In this document: positions 1 to 5,835 of the stretch, piece by piece
How positions within the stretch are numbered: the first letter of the stretch is position 1
Layout of the letters: each line of letters begins with the position of its first letter
Origin: an uncultured Oscillibacter sp.
GTDB taxonomy: Bacteria > Bacillota > Clostridia > Oscillospirales > Oscillospiraceae
Direction of reading: 5' to 3'
Assembly (NCBI GenBank): GCA_902490355.1
Contig: CABUDN010000078.1
Span: 1-11,344 of the forward strand
Length of the DNA: 11,344 bases
Notes under the pieces: generated by a model
The model's input: the letters and a program-made list of their open reading frames with translations, nothing else
What the model was told of the DNA's origin: nothing
Databases searched by the model: none
Made by a program: the position numbers and the translations under genes

Positions 1-171
1 AAGATCAAGGTCATCAAGGCCGTCCGCGAGATCACCGGTCTGGGCCTGGCCGAGGCCAAGGCTACCGTCGAGGGTGCTCCCACCACTCTGAAGGAGGGCG
101 CTTCCAAGGAGGATGCCGAGAACATGAAGAAGCAGCTGGAAGAGGCTGGCGCCAAGGTCGAGCTGAAGTAA
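1..171 (+). CDS. rplL: Ribosomal protein L7/L12, C-terminal part (5' end outside window)
   Basis: The first 56 codons of the window are open from base 1 and end in TAA at 169-171. They encode the C-terminal domain of L7/L12, the ribosomal stalk protein that recruits and stimulates the translation GTPases EF-Tu, EF-G and IF2. The stretch begins KIKVIKAVREITGLGLAEAK, the signature of the L7/L12 C-terminal domain with its exposed lysines and the GLGLAEAK turn, and ends in the usual EEAGAKVELK. The N-terminal dimerisation domain and hinge lie upstream. Codon use is strongly biased to C- and G-ending codons (AAG, CTG, GTC), more than in the next gene, as expected for a highly expressed protein. 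An intrinsic terminator follows 20 bases later, so this is the end of a transcript, presumably rplJ-rplL (inferred from the usual order; rplJ is not visible). Confidence 0.96.
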   Translation, partial: KIKVIKAVREITGLGLAEAKATVEGAPTTLKEGASKEDAENMKKQLEEAGAKVELK

Positions 172-191
172 GCTCTCTTGCTTCTGAAATG

Positions 192-228
192 AAAAAAATC
201 CCTGTCCAATCGGACAGGGATTTTTTTT
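192..228 (+). terminator. Intrinsic terminator after rplL
   Basis: A 9-bp stem (199-207 with 212-220, TCCCTGTCC/GGACAGGGA) has a 4-base loop and is followed by eight T residues at 221-228. The preceding run of seven A residues extends the pairing and makes the hairpin usable in both directions. It separates the ribosomal protein transcript from the sigma factor unit. Confidence 0.93.
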
Positions 229-269
229 CTTCCAGTGGGATTTTTCAGTACTCTCTTCCGTATTCCTAG

Positions 270-283
270 TGAAAAGCTTTTCA
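270..283. promoter_or_regulatory. Perfect 14-bp palindrome directly upstream of the sigma factor ribosome binding site
   Basis: TGAAAAGCTTTTCA is an exact inverted repeat with no spacer, and its last A touches the AAGGAG Shine-Dalgarno at 283-288. It lies between the rplL terminator and the sigma factor start, so a dimeric regulator could bind it in DNA. With no loop bases it would be a poor RNA hairpin. No experimental or family evidence ties it to a regulator. The symmetry is seen; the operator role is a guess. Confidence 0.3.
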
Positions 284-296
284 AGGAGAGAATGCC

Positions 297-764
297 ATGA
301 CGGAACAGGAATTCAATCAGGCCGCGCAGAGGCATCTGGATATGGTATACCGGATTGCCCTCAACGCCTTGCGCAGACCTGCCGATGCGGAAGACGCGGC
401 CCAGACGGTGATGCTGCGTCTCTGGCAGTCCCGGGAGACGTTTGAAGGGGAGGATCACCTGCGCCACTGGCTGGTCCGGGTAACGGTAAACGTCTGTCGG
501 GATCTGACACGCAGCGCATGGTACCGGCGGATTGTTCCGCTGGAACACTGTCCGGAGCCGTCCTTTTCCGCACCGGAAGAGGGACGATTGTATGATGCGG
601 TCATGGCCCTGCCGGGCAAATACCGGCTGCCTCTTTACCTTTACTATTATGAAGGATATGGGGCGGCAGAGGTAGGGGAGCTGTTGGGGGTGAAAACCTC
701 CACCATACAGACCCGCCTGGCCCGGGGGCGGGAGAAGCTCAAAACACTGCTGGAGGAGGCATGA
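297..764 (+). CDS. ECF-type RNA polymerase sigma factor (sigma-70 family)
   Basis: The 155-residue product has the size and two-domain layout of an extracytoplasmic function sigma factor. Residues about 1-80 form region 2: an aromatic/hydrophobic helix (HLDMVYRIALNALRRPADAED) then AAQTVMLRLW, the core-binding and -10-recognition segment. Residues about 92-155 form region 4, with LPGKYRLPLYLYYYEGY and a helix-turn-helix (AAEVGELLGVKTSTIQTRLARGREKLK) that should read the -35 element. The ATG start has AAGGAG six bases or so upstream. The stop is followed three bases later by the next start, whose GGAGG lies inside this gene's last codons, so the two are cotranscribed and probably translationally coupled. 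The partner is a membrane protein of anti-sigma type. Such pairs often autoregulate; I do not see a promoter convincing enough to claim it here. The target regulon cannot be deduced. Confidence 0.93.
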   Translation: MTEQEFNQAAQRHLDMVYRIALNALRRPADAEDAAQTVMLRLWQSRETFEGEDHLRHWLVRVTVNVCRDLTRSAWYRRIVPLEHCPEPSFSAPEEGRLYDAVMALPGKYRLPLYLYYYEGYGAAEVGELLGVKTSTIQTRLARGREKLKTLLEEA

Positions 765-767
765 ACG

Positions 768-1781
768 ATGAAACGCGAATATCAAACCCTTTTTGATCAG
801 GTACACGCCCCCCAGCGTCTGCGGGAGGAGGTATTGCAGATGACAAAGCAGGAACGGAGAAAGTCTCATCGGATTTCCAAGGGAATCCTGGCAGCGGCAA
901 TCCTTTTGGTGATTCTGGCAGGGAGCGCCATTGCATCCGTCGGCATGCCGGGAACGCTGCGGGATTGGTTTTCCCGGGAGTGGGAAACCCTGTCCGGCAC
1001 CCCGATGACGGAGGAGCAGCTGGCCTTTGTGGACGCGCTGACGCAGCCGGTCGGAAGCAGTGACACGCAAAATGGCGTGGAAGTGACGGTGGATTCCGTC
1101 ACCGTGGGCAACAGCACCATGTGGATGCTCCTGAAAGTGCGCGGCGACTATCCGGTAGTGGGGGAGACGGGCGATGAGTGTCTCTATCATTTTAGCGGGA
1201 TGGACCTGTTGTTTGACCCGGATCCGGATCAGGTGAATACCCCCGGCGGATATGGGATGGATGTTCCCTATGTTGCAGTGGCGGAGGATGGGGTACTGAC
1301 CATGATGATTCGGTTCACCATCGATCTGGCAGGACAGAGCTCCCTGCTGGATGGGTCCCGTGAGGTTACCCTGCTGCTGAACAATCTGATGTACAGCGAC
1401 CGGGTATTGCTGGAGGGGGGCTGGACGGTGACGTTCCCACTGGAAGCCAGCGGAGAAAGAACGGTGAAGACCCTGGAAGAGATTCAGGTTCCGGCCATGG
1501 ATCTGGATACGCGGGAGACCAAGACCGTTACTCTGTATGACGTGGAGATATCTTCCACGGATATCACATATGTTTGTTCTGCGGAGGACCAGATGTGGCA
1601 CCCGATGGCGTGTTCCCTGGAGCTTGCCGACGGTACCGTGGTGGAGGACAGTGGCGGGGCCAGCCGCTTCCGCGATGAGGCCTACACGCAGTGGAGCAGC
1701 GTCTATTACTGGCAGGTTCCGGTAGATCTGGAACAGGTGACGGCAGTGTGGTTTGGAGAAACGGAGATTCCAGTGACCTGA
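768..1781 (+). CDS. Membrane-anchored anti-sigma factor with DUF4179-like extracellular domain
   Basis: The 337-residue protein has a short charged cytoplasmic part (residues 1-38, including the segment APQRLREEVLQMTKQERRK), one transmembrane helix (about 39-58) and a large extracellular part. The start of the outer part (LTQPVGSSDTQNGVEVTVDS, residues 91-110) resembles DUF4179 proteins, which are regularly encoded just after ECF sigma factors in Firmicutes. The cytoplasmic tail should hold the partner sigma factor at the membrane, and the outer domain may sense a signal or be cleaved. There is no HxxxCxxC zinc anti-sigma motif, so the inhibitory domain is not of the ZAS class. The only three-base gap from the sigma gene and the GGAGG at 752-758 support coupling. 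Anti-sigma function is inferred from topology and neighbourhood. The outer ligand is unknown. Confidence 0.82.
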   Translation: MKREYQTLFDQVHAPQRLREEVLQMTKQERRKSHRISKGILAAAILLVILAGSAIASVGMPGTLRDWFSREWETLSGTPMTEEQLAFVDALTQPVGSSDTQNGVEVTVDSVTVGNSTMWMLLKVRGDYPVVGETGDECLYHFSGMDLLFDPDPDQVNTPGGYGMDVPYVAVAEDGVLTMMIRFTIDLAGQSSLLDGSREVTLLLNNLMYSDRVLLEGGWTVTFPLEASGERTVKTLEEIQVPAMDLDTRETKTVTLYDVEISSTDITYVCSAEDQMWHPMACSLELADGTVVEDSGGASRFRDEAYTQWSSVYYWQVPVDLEQVTAVWFGETEIPVT

Positions 1782-1783
1782 CG

Positions 1784-1824
1784 AAAAAACATCGCCCGGT
1801 GTGCATACACCGGGCGATGTTTTG
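1784..1824. terminator. Bidirectional intrinsic terminator between convergent genes
   Basis: A 13-bp stem (1789-1801 with 1808-1820, ACATCGCCCGGTG/CACCGGGCGATGT) closes a 6-base loop. Read on the minus strand the hairpin is followed by six T residues (complement of A1784-A1789). On the plus strand it is followed by about four T residues. It sits eight bases after the anti-sigma stop and 16 bases after the DUF554 stop, serving both; the U-tract is better for the DUF554 side. Confidence 0.9.
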
Positions 1825-1835
1825 CGATATAGGGG

Positions 1836-2570
1836 TTACATGACCAGGCAGAGCAAGATGGGCAAGAAAATGGCCGGGACCAGATTCATCACCTTGATTT
1901 TGGTCAGGCCCAGCATGTTCAAAGACAGCGCCACAATCAGCAAAGAGCCCACACAGGTCATTTCCGCAATGACCGCATCTCCCAGATACGGTTGGAGGAA
2001 CGAGGCCAGCAGGGAAATAGAGCCCTGATAGAGCAGGATTGCGACTGCGGAGAAGGCCACGCCCAGTCCCAAAGAGGCACCGAAGACAATGGAGCTGATG
2101 CCGTCCAGCAGGGATTTGGCGAAAAGCGTGGAGTGGTCGCCGGTGAGGCCATCCTGCAGGGCGCCCACAATGGCCATGGCGCCGACGCAGAAGAGGAGGC
2201 TGGCGGTGACAAAGCCTTCGGATATGGAGGCTTGTCCGCCGTTGGTGACCAGATGCTCCGTGCGCTTTTGCACCCAATCGCCCAAAGAACGCATCCGCTT
2301 GTCCAGGTCCAGTAGCTCGCCGATTAAAGCGCCCAAGACCATGGACAAGATGGCGATGAGGGAGTTGTTGCCCTCCAGGCAGCCGCTGATGCCCAGATAC
2401 ATGACGCACAGGGCGACGCCCTGCATAATGATGGTCTTGAGCCGCTCAGCCAGCAGAGTACTGCCGGCAGGGAGCAGGGTGGAAAAGTGGCCTGCCAGCC
2501 AGGTCAGCAGCATTCCCAGCAGGGAGCCTGCCAAAATGGCGGCGGCGTTTACAAGGGTGCCTGTGAGCAT
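1836..2570 (-). CDS. DUF554 family integral membrane protein
   Basis: The 244-residue product is almost entirely hydrophobic, with about six to seven membrane helices. It carries the family's N-terminal GTLVNAAAILAGSLLG and the central block FCVGAMAIVGALQDGLTGD, followed by LFAKSLLDGISSIVFGASLG and LLYQGSISLLA. DUF554 proteins (YdfK/YqgA type) are widespread in Firmicutes; their transported molecule or role is not established to my knowledge. The ATG at 2570 is set by AAGGAGGA at 2577-2584 with a six-base spacer. Both the start codon and this site lie within the coding sequence of tcdA upstream, giving a 22-base overlap, so it is cotranscribed with tcdA and its translation probably depends on ribosomes leaving tcdA. 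No functional link to tRNA modification is evident. Confidence 0.93.
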   Translation of the reverse strand: MLTGTLVNAAAILAGSLLGMLLTWLAGHFSTLLPAGSTLLAERLKTIIMQGVALCVMYLGISGCLEGNNSLIAILSMVLGALIGELLDLDKRMRSLGDWVQKRTEHLVTNGGQASISEGFVTASLLFCVGAMAIVGALQDGLTGDHSTLFAKSLLDGISSIVFGASLGLGVAFSAVAILLYQGSISLLASFLQPYLGDAVIAEMTCVGSLLIVALSLNMLGLTKIKVMNLVPAIFLPILLCLVM

Positions 2571-3295
2571 GCGGACTCCTCCTTTTCAATCAGGGCCCGG
2601 ACTACGGCGCTGCCCAGAAGCAGGCCGGCCGTGGCGGGGACCCAGGGGTTGCTGGCCGGAACACTGCGCCGTCCCGGCGGCGGGGTCTCAGGCTGAGCGG
2701 CCACGGTAGGCGCCTCGGGGCTGAAGACCACAGTTTGGCGGGTGATGCCCCGGGCCCGCAGTTCCTTGCGCATGACGCGGGCTAGCGGGCAGCCATAAGT
2801 TTCAGATAAGTCCGCCAGGCGCAGTTGGGCGGGATCCAGCTTGTTGCCGGTTCCCAGGGCCATCACCAGCGGGATTCCCAGACGGCGGGCGGTCAGGACC
2901 AGATCAATCTTGCAGCTGACCAGATCAATGGCGTCGACGATATAGTCATACCGGCAGCCTTCCGGAAAGCAGAGATCCCGATGCTGTGCATCATAGGTGC
3001 CCTGAATGGGGTGGACGATGGCATTGGGATTGATTTCCCGGATGCGGGCCGCCGCTGCCTGGGCTTTGGGCATGCCCACGGTGGAGTTCAGGGCCAGAAG
3101 CTGACGGTTGAGATTGGACAGGGAGATGACATCACTGTCCACTACGGTCAGTTCGCCGATACCGGCCCGGGCCAGACACTCGACCACATAACTGCCTACC
3201 CCGCCCAGGCCCAGGACCAGCACGTGAGCCTGGGCCAGGCGGGCCTGGGCAGCCGGGCCCCAAAGCATTTCATTTCGGATAAAACGTTCGTCCAT
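2549..3295 (-). CDS. tcdA: tRNA threonylcarbamoyladenosine dehydratase (E1-like, HesA/MoeB/ThiF family)
   Basis: The 248-residue protein is an E1-like adenylating enzyme. In the TcdA (CsdL/YgdL) branch, ATP activates the carboxyl of t6A37 on ANN-decoding tRNAs so that it closes to cyclic t6A. Visible are the nucleotide-binding loop GLGGVGS (29-35), the acidic pair in VVDSDVI (51-57), the NLNRQ arginine motif (61-65), K77 in GMPKAQA, DAIDLVSCK (121-129) and the TcdA-like tail PGRRSVPASNPWVPATAGLLLG (about 207-228). There is no CxxC zinc pair of the MoeB/ThiF type. The ATG at 3295 has AGGAGGG at 3301-3307, six bases away; an in-frame extension of 50 codons upstream would run through a terminator and has no ribosome site, so it is rejected. 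The gene overlaps the downstream DUF554 gene by 22 bases. Confidence 0.93.
   Translation of the reverse strand: MDERFIRNEMLWGPAAQARLAQAHVLVLGLGGVGSYVVECLARAGIGELTVVDSDVISLSNLNRQLLALNSTVGMPKAQAAAARIREINPNAIVHPIQGTYDAQHRDLCFPEGCRYDYIVDAIDLVSCKIDLVLTARRLGIPLVMALGTGNKLDPAQLRLADLSETYGCPLARVMRKELRARGITRQTVVFSPEAPTVAAQPETPPPGRRSVPASNPWVPATAGLLLGSAVVRALIEKEESACSQAPL
2577..2584 (-). promoter_or_regulatory. Shine-Dalgarno of the DUF554 gene, embedded in tcdA
   Basis: AAGGAGGA on the minus strand, six bases before the ATG at 2570, lies wholly inside the last codons of tcdA. It fixes the DUF554 start and indicates translational coupling of the overlapping pair. Confidence 0.85.
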
Positions 3296-3315
3296 CCAAT
3301 CCCTCCTGAAAATCG

Positions 3316-3352
3316 AAAAAAGAGAGCCGGCTTTGATCACAAAGCCGGCTCT
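3316..3352 (-). terminator. Intrinsic terminator after the ppiC-type gene, abutting the tcdA ribosome site
   Basis: A 13-bp perfect stem (3323-3335 with 3340-3352) closes a 4-base loop and is followed on the minus strand by six T residues (complement of A3316-A3321). It ends the foldase transcript 24 bases after its stop. The tcdA Shine-Dalgarno begins only about nine bases beyond the T tract, leaving no room for a tcdA promoter after it. Confidence 0.92.
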
Positions 3353-3375
3353 TTGCAGTTGCCTTTGCCGGAGGA

Positions 3376-4947
3376 TCAGCCCACAAACTTCATGGCGAAG
3401 TTGTGAGACACGGCGCTGTAGGAGCCGCTCAGTTCGCTGATCCAAGCGTTGAAGTCCTCAGTCTTCAGGTCATAAGCGACCTGGGAAGCCCAACGGGGCA
3501 GGTTCTCGCCGACAAAGTACATCACATGGGCACCGTAATCGGACTCCACCACGCCGGTGTCGCCGCTCTGACGGGCGGGATCGAAGCACCAGTCGTTGAA
3601 GTTGGTGACCATCTCATCGTGGTAAATTTCGGTGTACAGACCGCCGGTGTACTTGGAGCTGTCAGCGGAGTGCTCCATGGCCAGTGCGGCAAAGGACTCC
3701 TCGGTGGCATCGCCGGCCTTCCACTCCTCCAGCAGGGCCTCGGCCTGCGCCTTGGCATCTGCCTTAAGCTGTGCCTGCTCCTCCTCATAACCCTCGTCGG
3801 TGGAGGAGAGAGTGGCCTCACCCAGAGACACCAGGATGTGCCGCACGTCCACCGTGGCGTACTCTTCACGGTAACGGTCCCGGAACACCAGGACATAGTA
3901 GTTGGAAGCACCGTTGTTGATTACGGTAGAATCCCCACTGACCCGGGCGTCGTCGAAGAGCCAGTTGGTGACATTGTCATCCAGATAGGTGCCGTTGGTG
4001 CCGCTGGAGTAAGTGGCCTTGTCGTGGCCCTCAACCAGGGTTTCCAGATTGCCGCCGGCGCGGTAGGCGGCCAGCAGCTCGTTGGCGGTGGACTCAGCAG
4101 CTTCCTTGGCAGCGGCACTCTCTTCCTCGGTGGGGGAGACCGTGTTGCCTTCCTCGTCGGTGGTGGATTCGGCAGTGCCGCTCACCGTGACGCACTCGTA
4201 GGACACCAGATCATACATCTTGGGATCCTCAGCGTAGGCGGCTTCCAGAGCATCGTCCGTATATGTCAGGTTATCGGTATAGTTGTTGACATATGCGGTG
4301 TACTGCAGCATCCGCAGCACCTGGGCGTTATAAATCTCCTCGGTCATAACGGAGGAGCCCAGGCTGGAGCGGAGATATTCCGTGGGGGAGAGGGCGCTGG
4401 CAGCAGCGGCCTCTTCCAGAGACGTCACAGAATCCTGATACTGGGCCTCTACGCCCTCGGGATAGACAAAGCCCTGGGCTTCGGCGTCATCCAGGACAGC
4501 CTGAATGGTGATCATCTGCTCAATGGCCTGGTTGAGGAAATATTCGTGCCAGGTGGAACCGGCCTCAGCGCCCTCCAGGAGCTCAGCGGCAGTCTCATCA
4601 ATGGTCTGGCCGCGCAGGGACTCATTGGTATTGAGGCCCAGGTAGCTGGTATAGTAGGAGTAGTTGGACAAAAAGCTTTGATAGACGTTGCGATAGTAGA
4701 AGTCTACCTCAGCAGCGGTGTAGGTCTGGTCTCCGATGGTGACGGCGGGCAGGGTCCGGGCCAGGATGTTGCTGTTCCAGATCAGGGAGACCACGGCCAC
4801 CAGCACAAAGACCACGGCGATGGTGCCGTAGAGGAGATTGCTGCGCTTTTCCGCCTTGCGCTGCTGCGCTTCACGGGCGGTTTTGGGATCCGTCTGGCCG
4901 TAGCTGCCGAGATCCTGGAAAGTACGTTTCTCGTTCGATGCGCTCAT
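3376..4947 (-). CDS. Membrane-anchored peptidyl-prolyl isomerase of the PpiC/parvulin (SurA/PrsA-like) type
   Basis: The 523-residue protein has a charged cytoplasmic N-terminus (1-38), one membrane helix (about 39-57) and a long extracellular part. Residues about 366-480 are a parvulin domain: VRHILVS (368-374) with the conserved histidine, GGLYTEI (435-441) and GVVESDYGAHVMYF (465-478). Parvulins speed proline isomerisation and chaperone exported proteins outside the membrane. Residues about 80-230 look like the helical SurA_N-type chaperone part. Residues about 246-360 look like a second, degenerate parvulin fold with an acidic insertion (see findings). There is no lipobox cysteine, so unlike Bacillus PrsA it is held by an uncleaved helix. 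The ATG at 4947 has GAGAGGA at 4961-4967, a rather long 13-base spacing. It has its own promoter and terminator. Client proteins are unknown. Confidence 0.9.
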   Translation of the reverse strand: MSASNEKRTFQDLGSYGQTDPKTAREAQQRKAEKRSNLLYGTIAVVFVLVAVVSLIWNSNILARTLPAVTIGDQTYTAAEVDFYYRNVYQSFLSNYSYYTSYLGLNTNESLRGQTIDETAAELLEGAEAGSTWHEYFLNQAIEQMITIQAVLDDAEAQGFVYPEGVEAQYQDSVTSLEEAAAASALSPTEYLRSSLGSSVMTEEIYNAQVLRMLQYTAYVNNYTDNLTYTDDALEAAYAEDPKMYDLVSYECVTVSGTAESTTDEEGNTVSPTEEESAAAKEAAESTANELLAAYRAGGNLETLVEGHDKATYSSGTNGTYLDDNVTNWLFDDARVSGDSTVINNGASNYYVLVFRDRYREEYATVDVRHILVSLGEATLSSTDEGYEEEQAQLKADAKAQAEALLEEWKAGDATEESFAALAMEHSADSSKYTGGLYTEIYHDEMVTNFNDWCFDPARQSGDTGVVESDYGAHVMYFVGENLPRWASQVAYDLKTEDFNAWISELSGSYSAVSHNFAMKFVG

Positions 4948-4991
4948 GTTTTGTATTCAGTCCTCTCAAGTATTGAAAATGCAGGGGAAGC

Positions 4992-5015
4992 GTGCGTAGA
5001 GATCAAGATACGCAC
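4992..5015 (-). promoter_or_regulatory. Hairpin at the predicted 5' end of the ppiC-type mRNA
   Basis: On the minus strand GTGCGTA (5015-5009) pairs perfectly with TACGCAC (4998-4992) across a 10-base loop. The predicted transcription start of the adjacent TATAAT promoter is about 5015, so the stem would sit at the extreme 5' end of the message. Such terminal hairpins commonly protect mRNAs from 5'-end-dependent decay. The pairing is seen; the role is inferred. Confidence 0.45.
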
Positions 5016-5021
5016 TTGCTC

Positions 5022-5050
5022 ATTATATCGGATTCCCGACCGTTGTGCAA
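5022..5050 (-). promoter_or_regulatory. SigmaA-type promoter of the ppiC-type gene
   Basis: On the minus strand TTGCAC (5050-5045) is followed after exactly 17 bases by a perfect TATAAT (5027-5022). The -35 matches only the TTG half, but the -10 is consensus. The start would fall near 5015, giving a leader of about 68 bases before the ATG at 4947. Confidence 0.75.
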
Positions 5051-5112
5051 GCGTAAAATCCGAAAAGAGCATATCGGTTGGACCTGAAATGGAGCTGAAA
5101 GGGGGAAAAGAT

Positions 5113-5143
5113 AAAAAAAGAGCAGGCAAAACTGCCTGCTCTT
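5113..5143 (-). terminator. Intrinsic terminator after the 6S-like RNA
   Basis: An 11-bp perfect stem (5143-5133 with 5128-5118, AAGAGCAGGCA/TGCCTGCTCTT) with a GTTT loop is followed on the minus strand by T residues to 5113. No protein gene ends just before it. The stop of the nearest upstream gene is about 220 bases away, which implies a non-coding transcript in between. Confidence 0.92.
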
Positions 5144-5150
5144 GTTCATT

Positions 5151-5350
5151 CGGACCCCGCGAAAGCCGTGTAGACCCGTTATAACCTGCACCTTCACGGC
5201 CAGGTGGGTTGCCTCCAGCGCGCTTTATCGCTTCCAACTTCCAGCCGCAGACAGCAGCCGGGAGGCCTGCGAACCACGAACTGATCCGGCGTCCCGTATA
5301 ACGAAATGTGGGTTAAAAAAAGATCTATCACGCACCCCGCAGGGTTATGG
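5151..5350 (-). ncRNA. ssrS: Probable 6S RNA (RNA polymerase regulator)
   Basis: About 200 bases between the DUF1292 stop and a strong terminator have no credible reading frame but fold into one long interrupted hairpin, the architecture of 6S RNA. Minus-strand ends pair: ACCCTGCG (5345-5338) with CGCGGGGT (5161-5154), continued by three G-U pairs and GCGUG (5333-5329) with CACGGC (5170-5165, one bulged G). The 3' side reads CACGGCTTTCGCGGGGTCC, like the E. coli 6S closing stem GGCATCTCGGAG in layout. A large open region follows, then CGTTATA (5303-5297) with TATAACG (5183-5177), and an apical arm GTGGTT (5277-5272)/AACCCAC (5210-5204) plus GCCTCC (5266-5261)/GGAGGC (5216-5211). 6S RNA mimics an open promoter and binds the housekeeping holoenzyme in stationary phase. 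Length fits. The central loop as I draw it is lopsided (25 against 6 bases), so exact folding is uncertain. The 5' end is approximate. Confidence 0.75.
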
Positions 5351-5363
5351 CTTATGTTGCGGT

Positions 5364-5663
5364 TTATTCCTCGCCGTCTTCCTCGCTGAAGAGAGCTTCC
5401 ATGAAGCGCTCGTACACAGCGTCGAGTTCCTCATCAGAATCCAGCGTGGAGAGCAGCTCCTCACCGTTTTCTTCAATGACCTTCAAAATCACCAGGCCGG
5501 TATCCTCCTCCAGCGTCTGATCCGATTCATCCTCGGTTTCAGCGGGGAAGAAAGCCTGATAGAGTACCCCGTTGTACTCCAAAGCATCTACAAACTCCAG
5601 GACGATCTCTTTGCCGTCCTCATCGGTCACAGTAATAAAGGTGGGGCCGAAGTCTTCGCTCAT
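5364..5663 (-). CDS. DUF1292 family small acidic protein (YrzB-like)
   Basis: The 99-residue protein is extremely acidic, with Asp/Glu making up over a third of residues, and shows the DUF1292 pattern: ITVTDEDGKEIVLEFVDALEYNGVLYQAFFP (about 10-40), an acidic linker, then VILKVIEENGEELLSTL and DEELDAVYERFMEALF at the end. It has no signal peptide or membrane segment, so it is cytoplasmic. The family is widespread in Firmicutes, often near ruvX (yrrK), and has no established function. The ATG at 5663 is set by AGGAGGA at 5671-5677 with a seven-base spacer, and a near-consensus promoter lies just upstream. The next element downstream is the 6S-like RNA, starting within about 20 bases of the stop with no terminator between, so read-through into the RNA is possible. 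Confidence 0.92.
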   Translation of the reverse strand: MSEDFGPTFITVTDEDGKEIVLEFVDALEYNGVLYQAFFPAETEDESDQTLEEDTGLVILKVIEENGEELLSTLDSDEELDAVYERFMEALFSEEDGEE

Positions 5664-5695
5664 GAAAAGGTCCTCCTATCGTGATCTGTGGCCCT

Positions 5696-5724
5696 ATTGT
5701 ACCCGAAAATGGAACGGATTGCAA
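5696..5724 (-). promoter_or_regulatory. SigmaA-type promoter of the DUF1292 gene
   Basis: On the minus strand TTGCAA (5724-5719) is followed after exactly 17 bases by TACAAT (5701-5696), five of six matches to the -10 consensus. The start would be near 5689, about 25 bases before the ATG at 5663. It may also feed the 6S-like RNA by read-through. Confidence 0.75.
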
Positions 5725-5835
5725 GGGAGAAAGAGGTGAAAAAAGCCAGAAGATCGTCGGTTTAGCCAGGGATATCTTCCCCATGAAGCAAAAAAATATC
5801 CGGAATCGGGAACTTTTTTTCATGGAAATACGACA

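Noticed and set aside
237..264. Possible ECF-type autoregulatory promoter (GGGATT, 16 bases, CGTATT)
   Set aside because: The CGTA-like -10 and spacing are suggestive, but the -35 does not match a common ECF motif such as TGAAAC, and a stretch this short gives many chance matches.
3296..3445. 50-codon N-terminal extension of tcdA
   Set aside because: It would be translated through the foldase terminator and into its coding sequence, and it lacks a ribosome site. AGGAGGG before the ATG at 3295 is decisive.
3403..5184. Long plus-strand open frame opposite the foldase gene
   Set aside because: It is antisense to a gene with clear parvulin motifs, promoter and terminator. The product is low-complexity Gly/Val/Ile/Leu and the frame runs through the promoter and the RNA terminator.
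4944..5237. 97-codon minus-strand frame covering the RNA terminator and the foldase promoter
   Set aside because: It spans a strong terminator and a consensus promoter and has no family resemblance, so it is judged chance.
5151..5350. tmRNA, SRP RNA or RNase P RNA as alternatives for the structured RNA
   Set aside because: There is no tRNA-like end or tag frame, no SRP Alu/GNAR tetraloop arrangement, and no RNase P core such as GAGGAAAGTCC. Length and the single long hairpin fit 6S better.
5769..5821. A-rich and T-rich runs with GGATAT/ATATCC repeats between the divergent promoters
   Set aside because: The possible hairpin around 5785-5819 has mismatches, a very short GC core and no gene end nearby. 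I treat it as AT-rich promoter-flanking DNA rather than a terminator.
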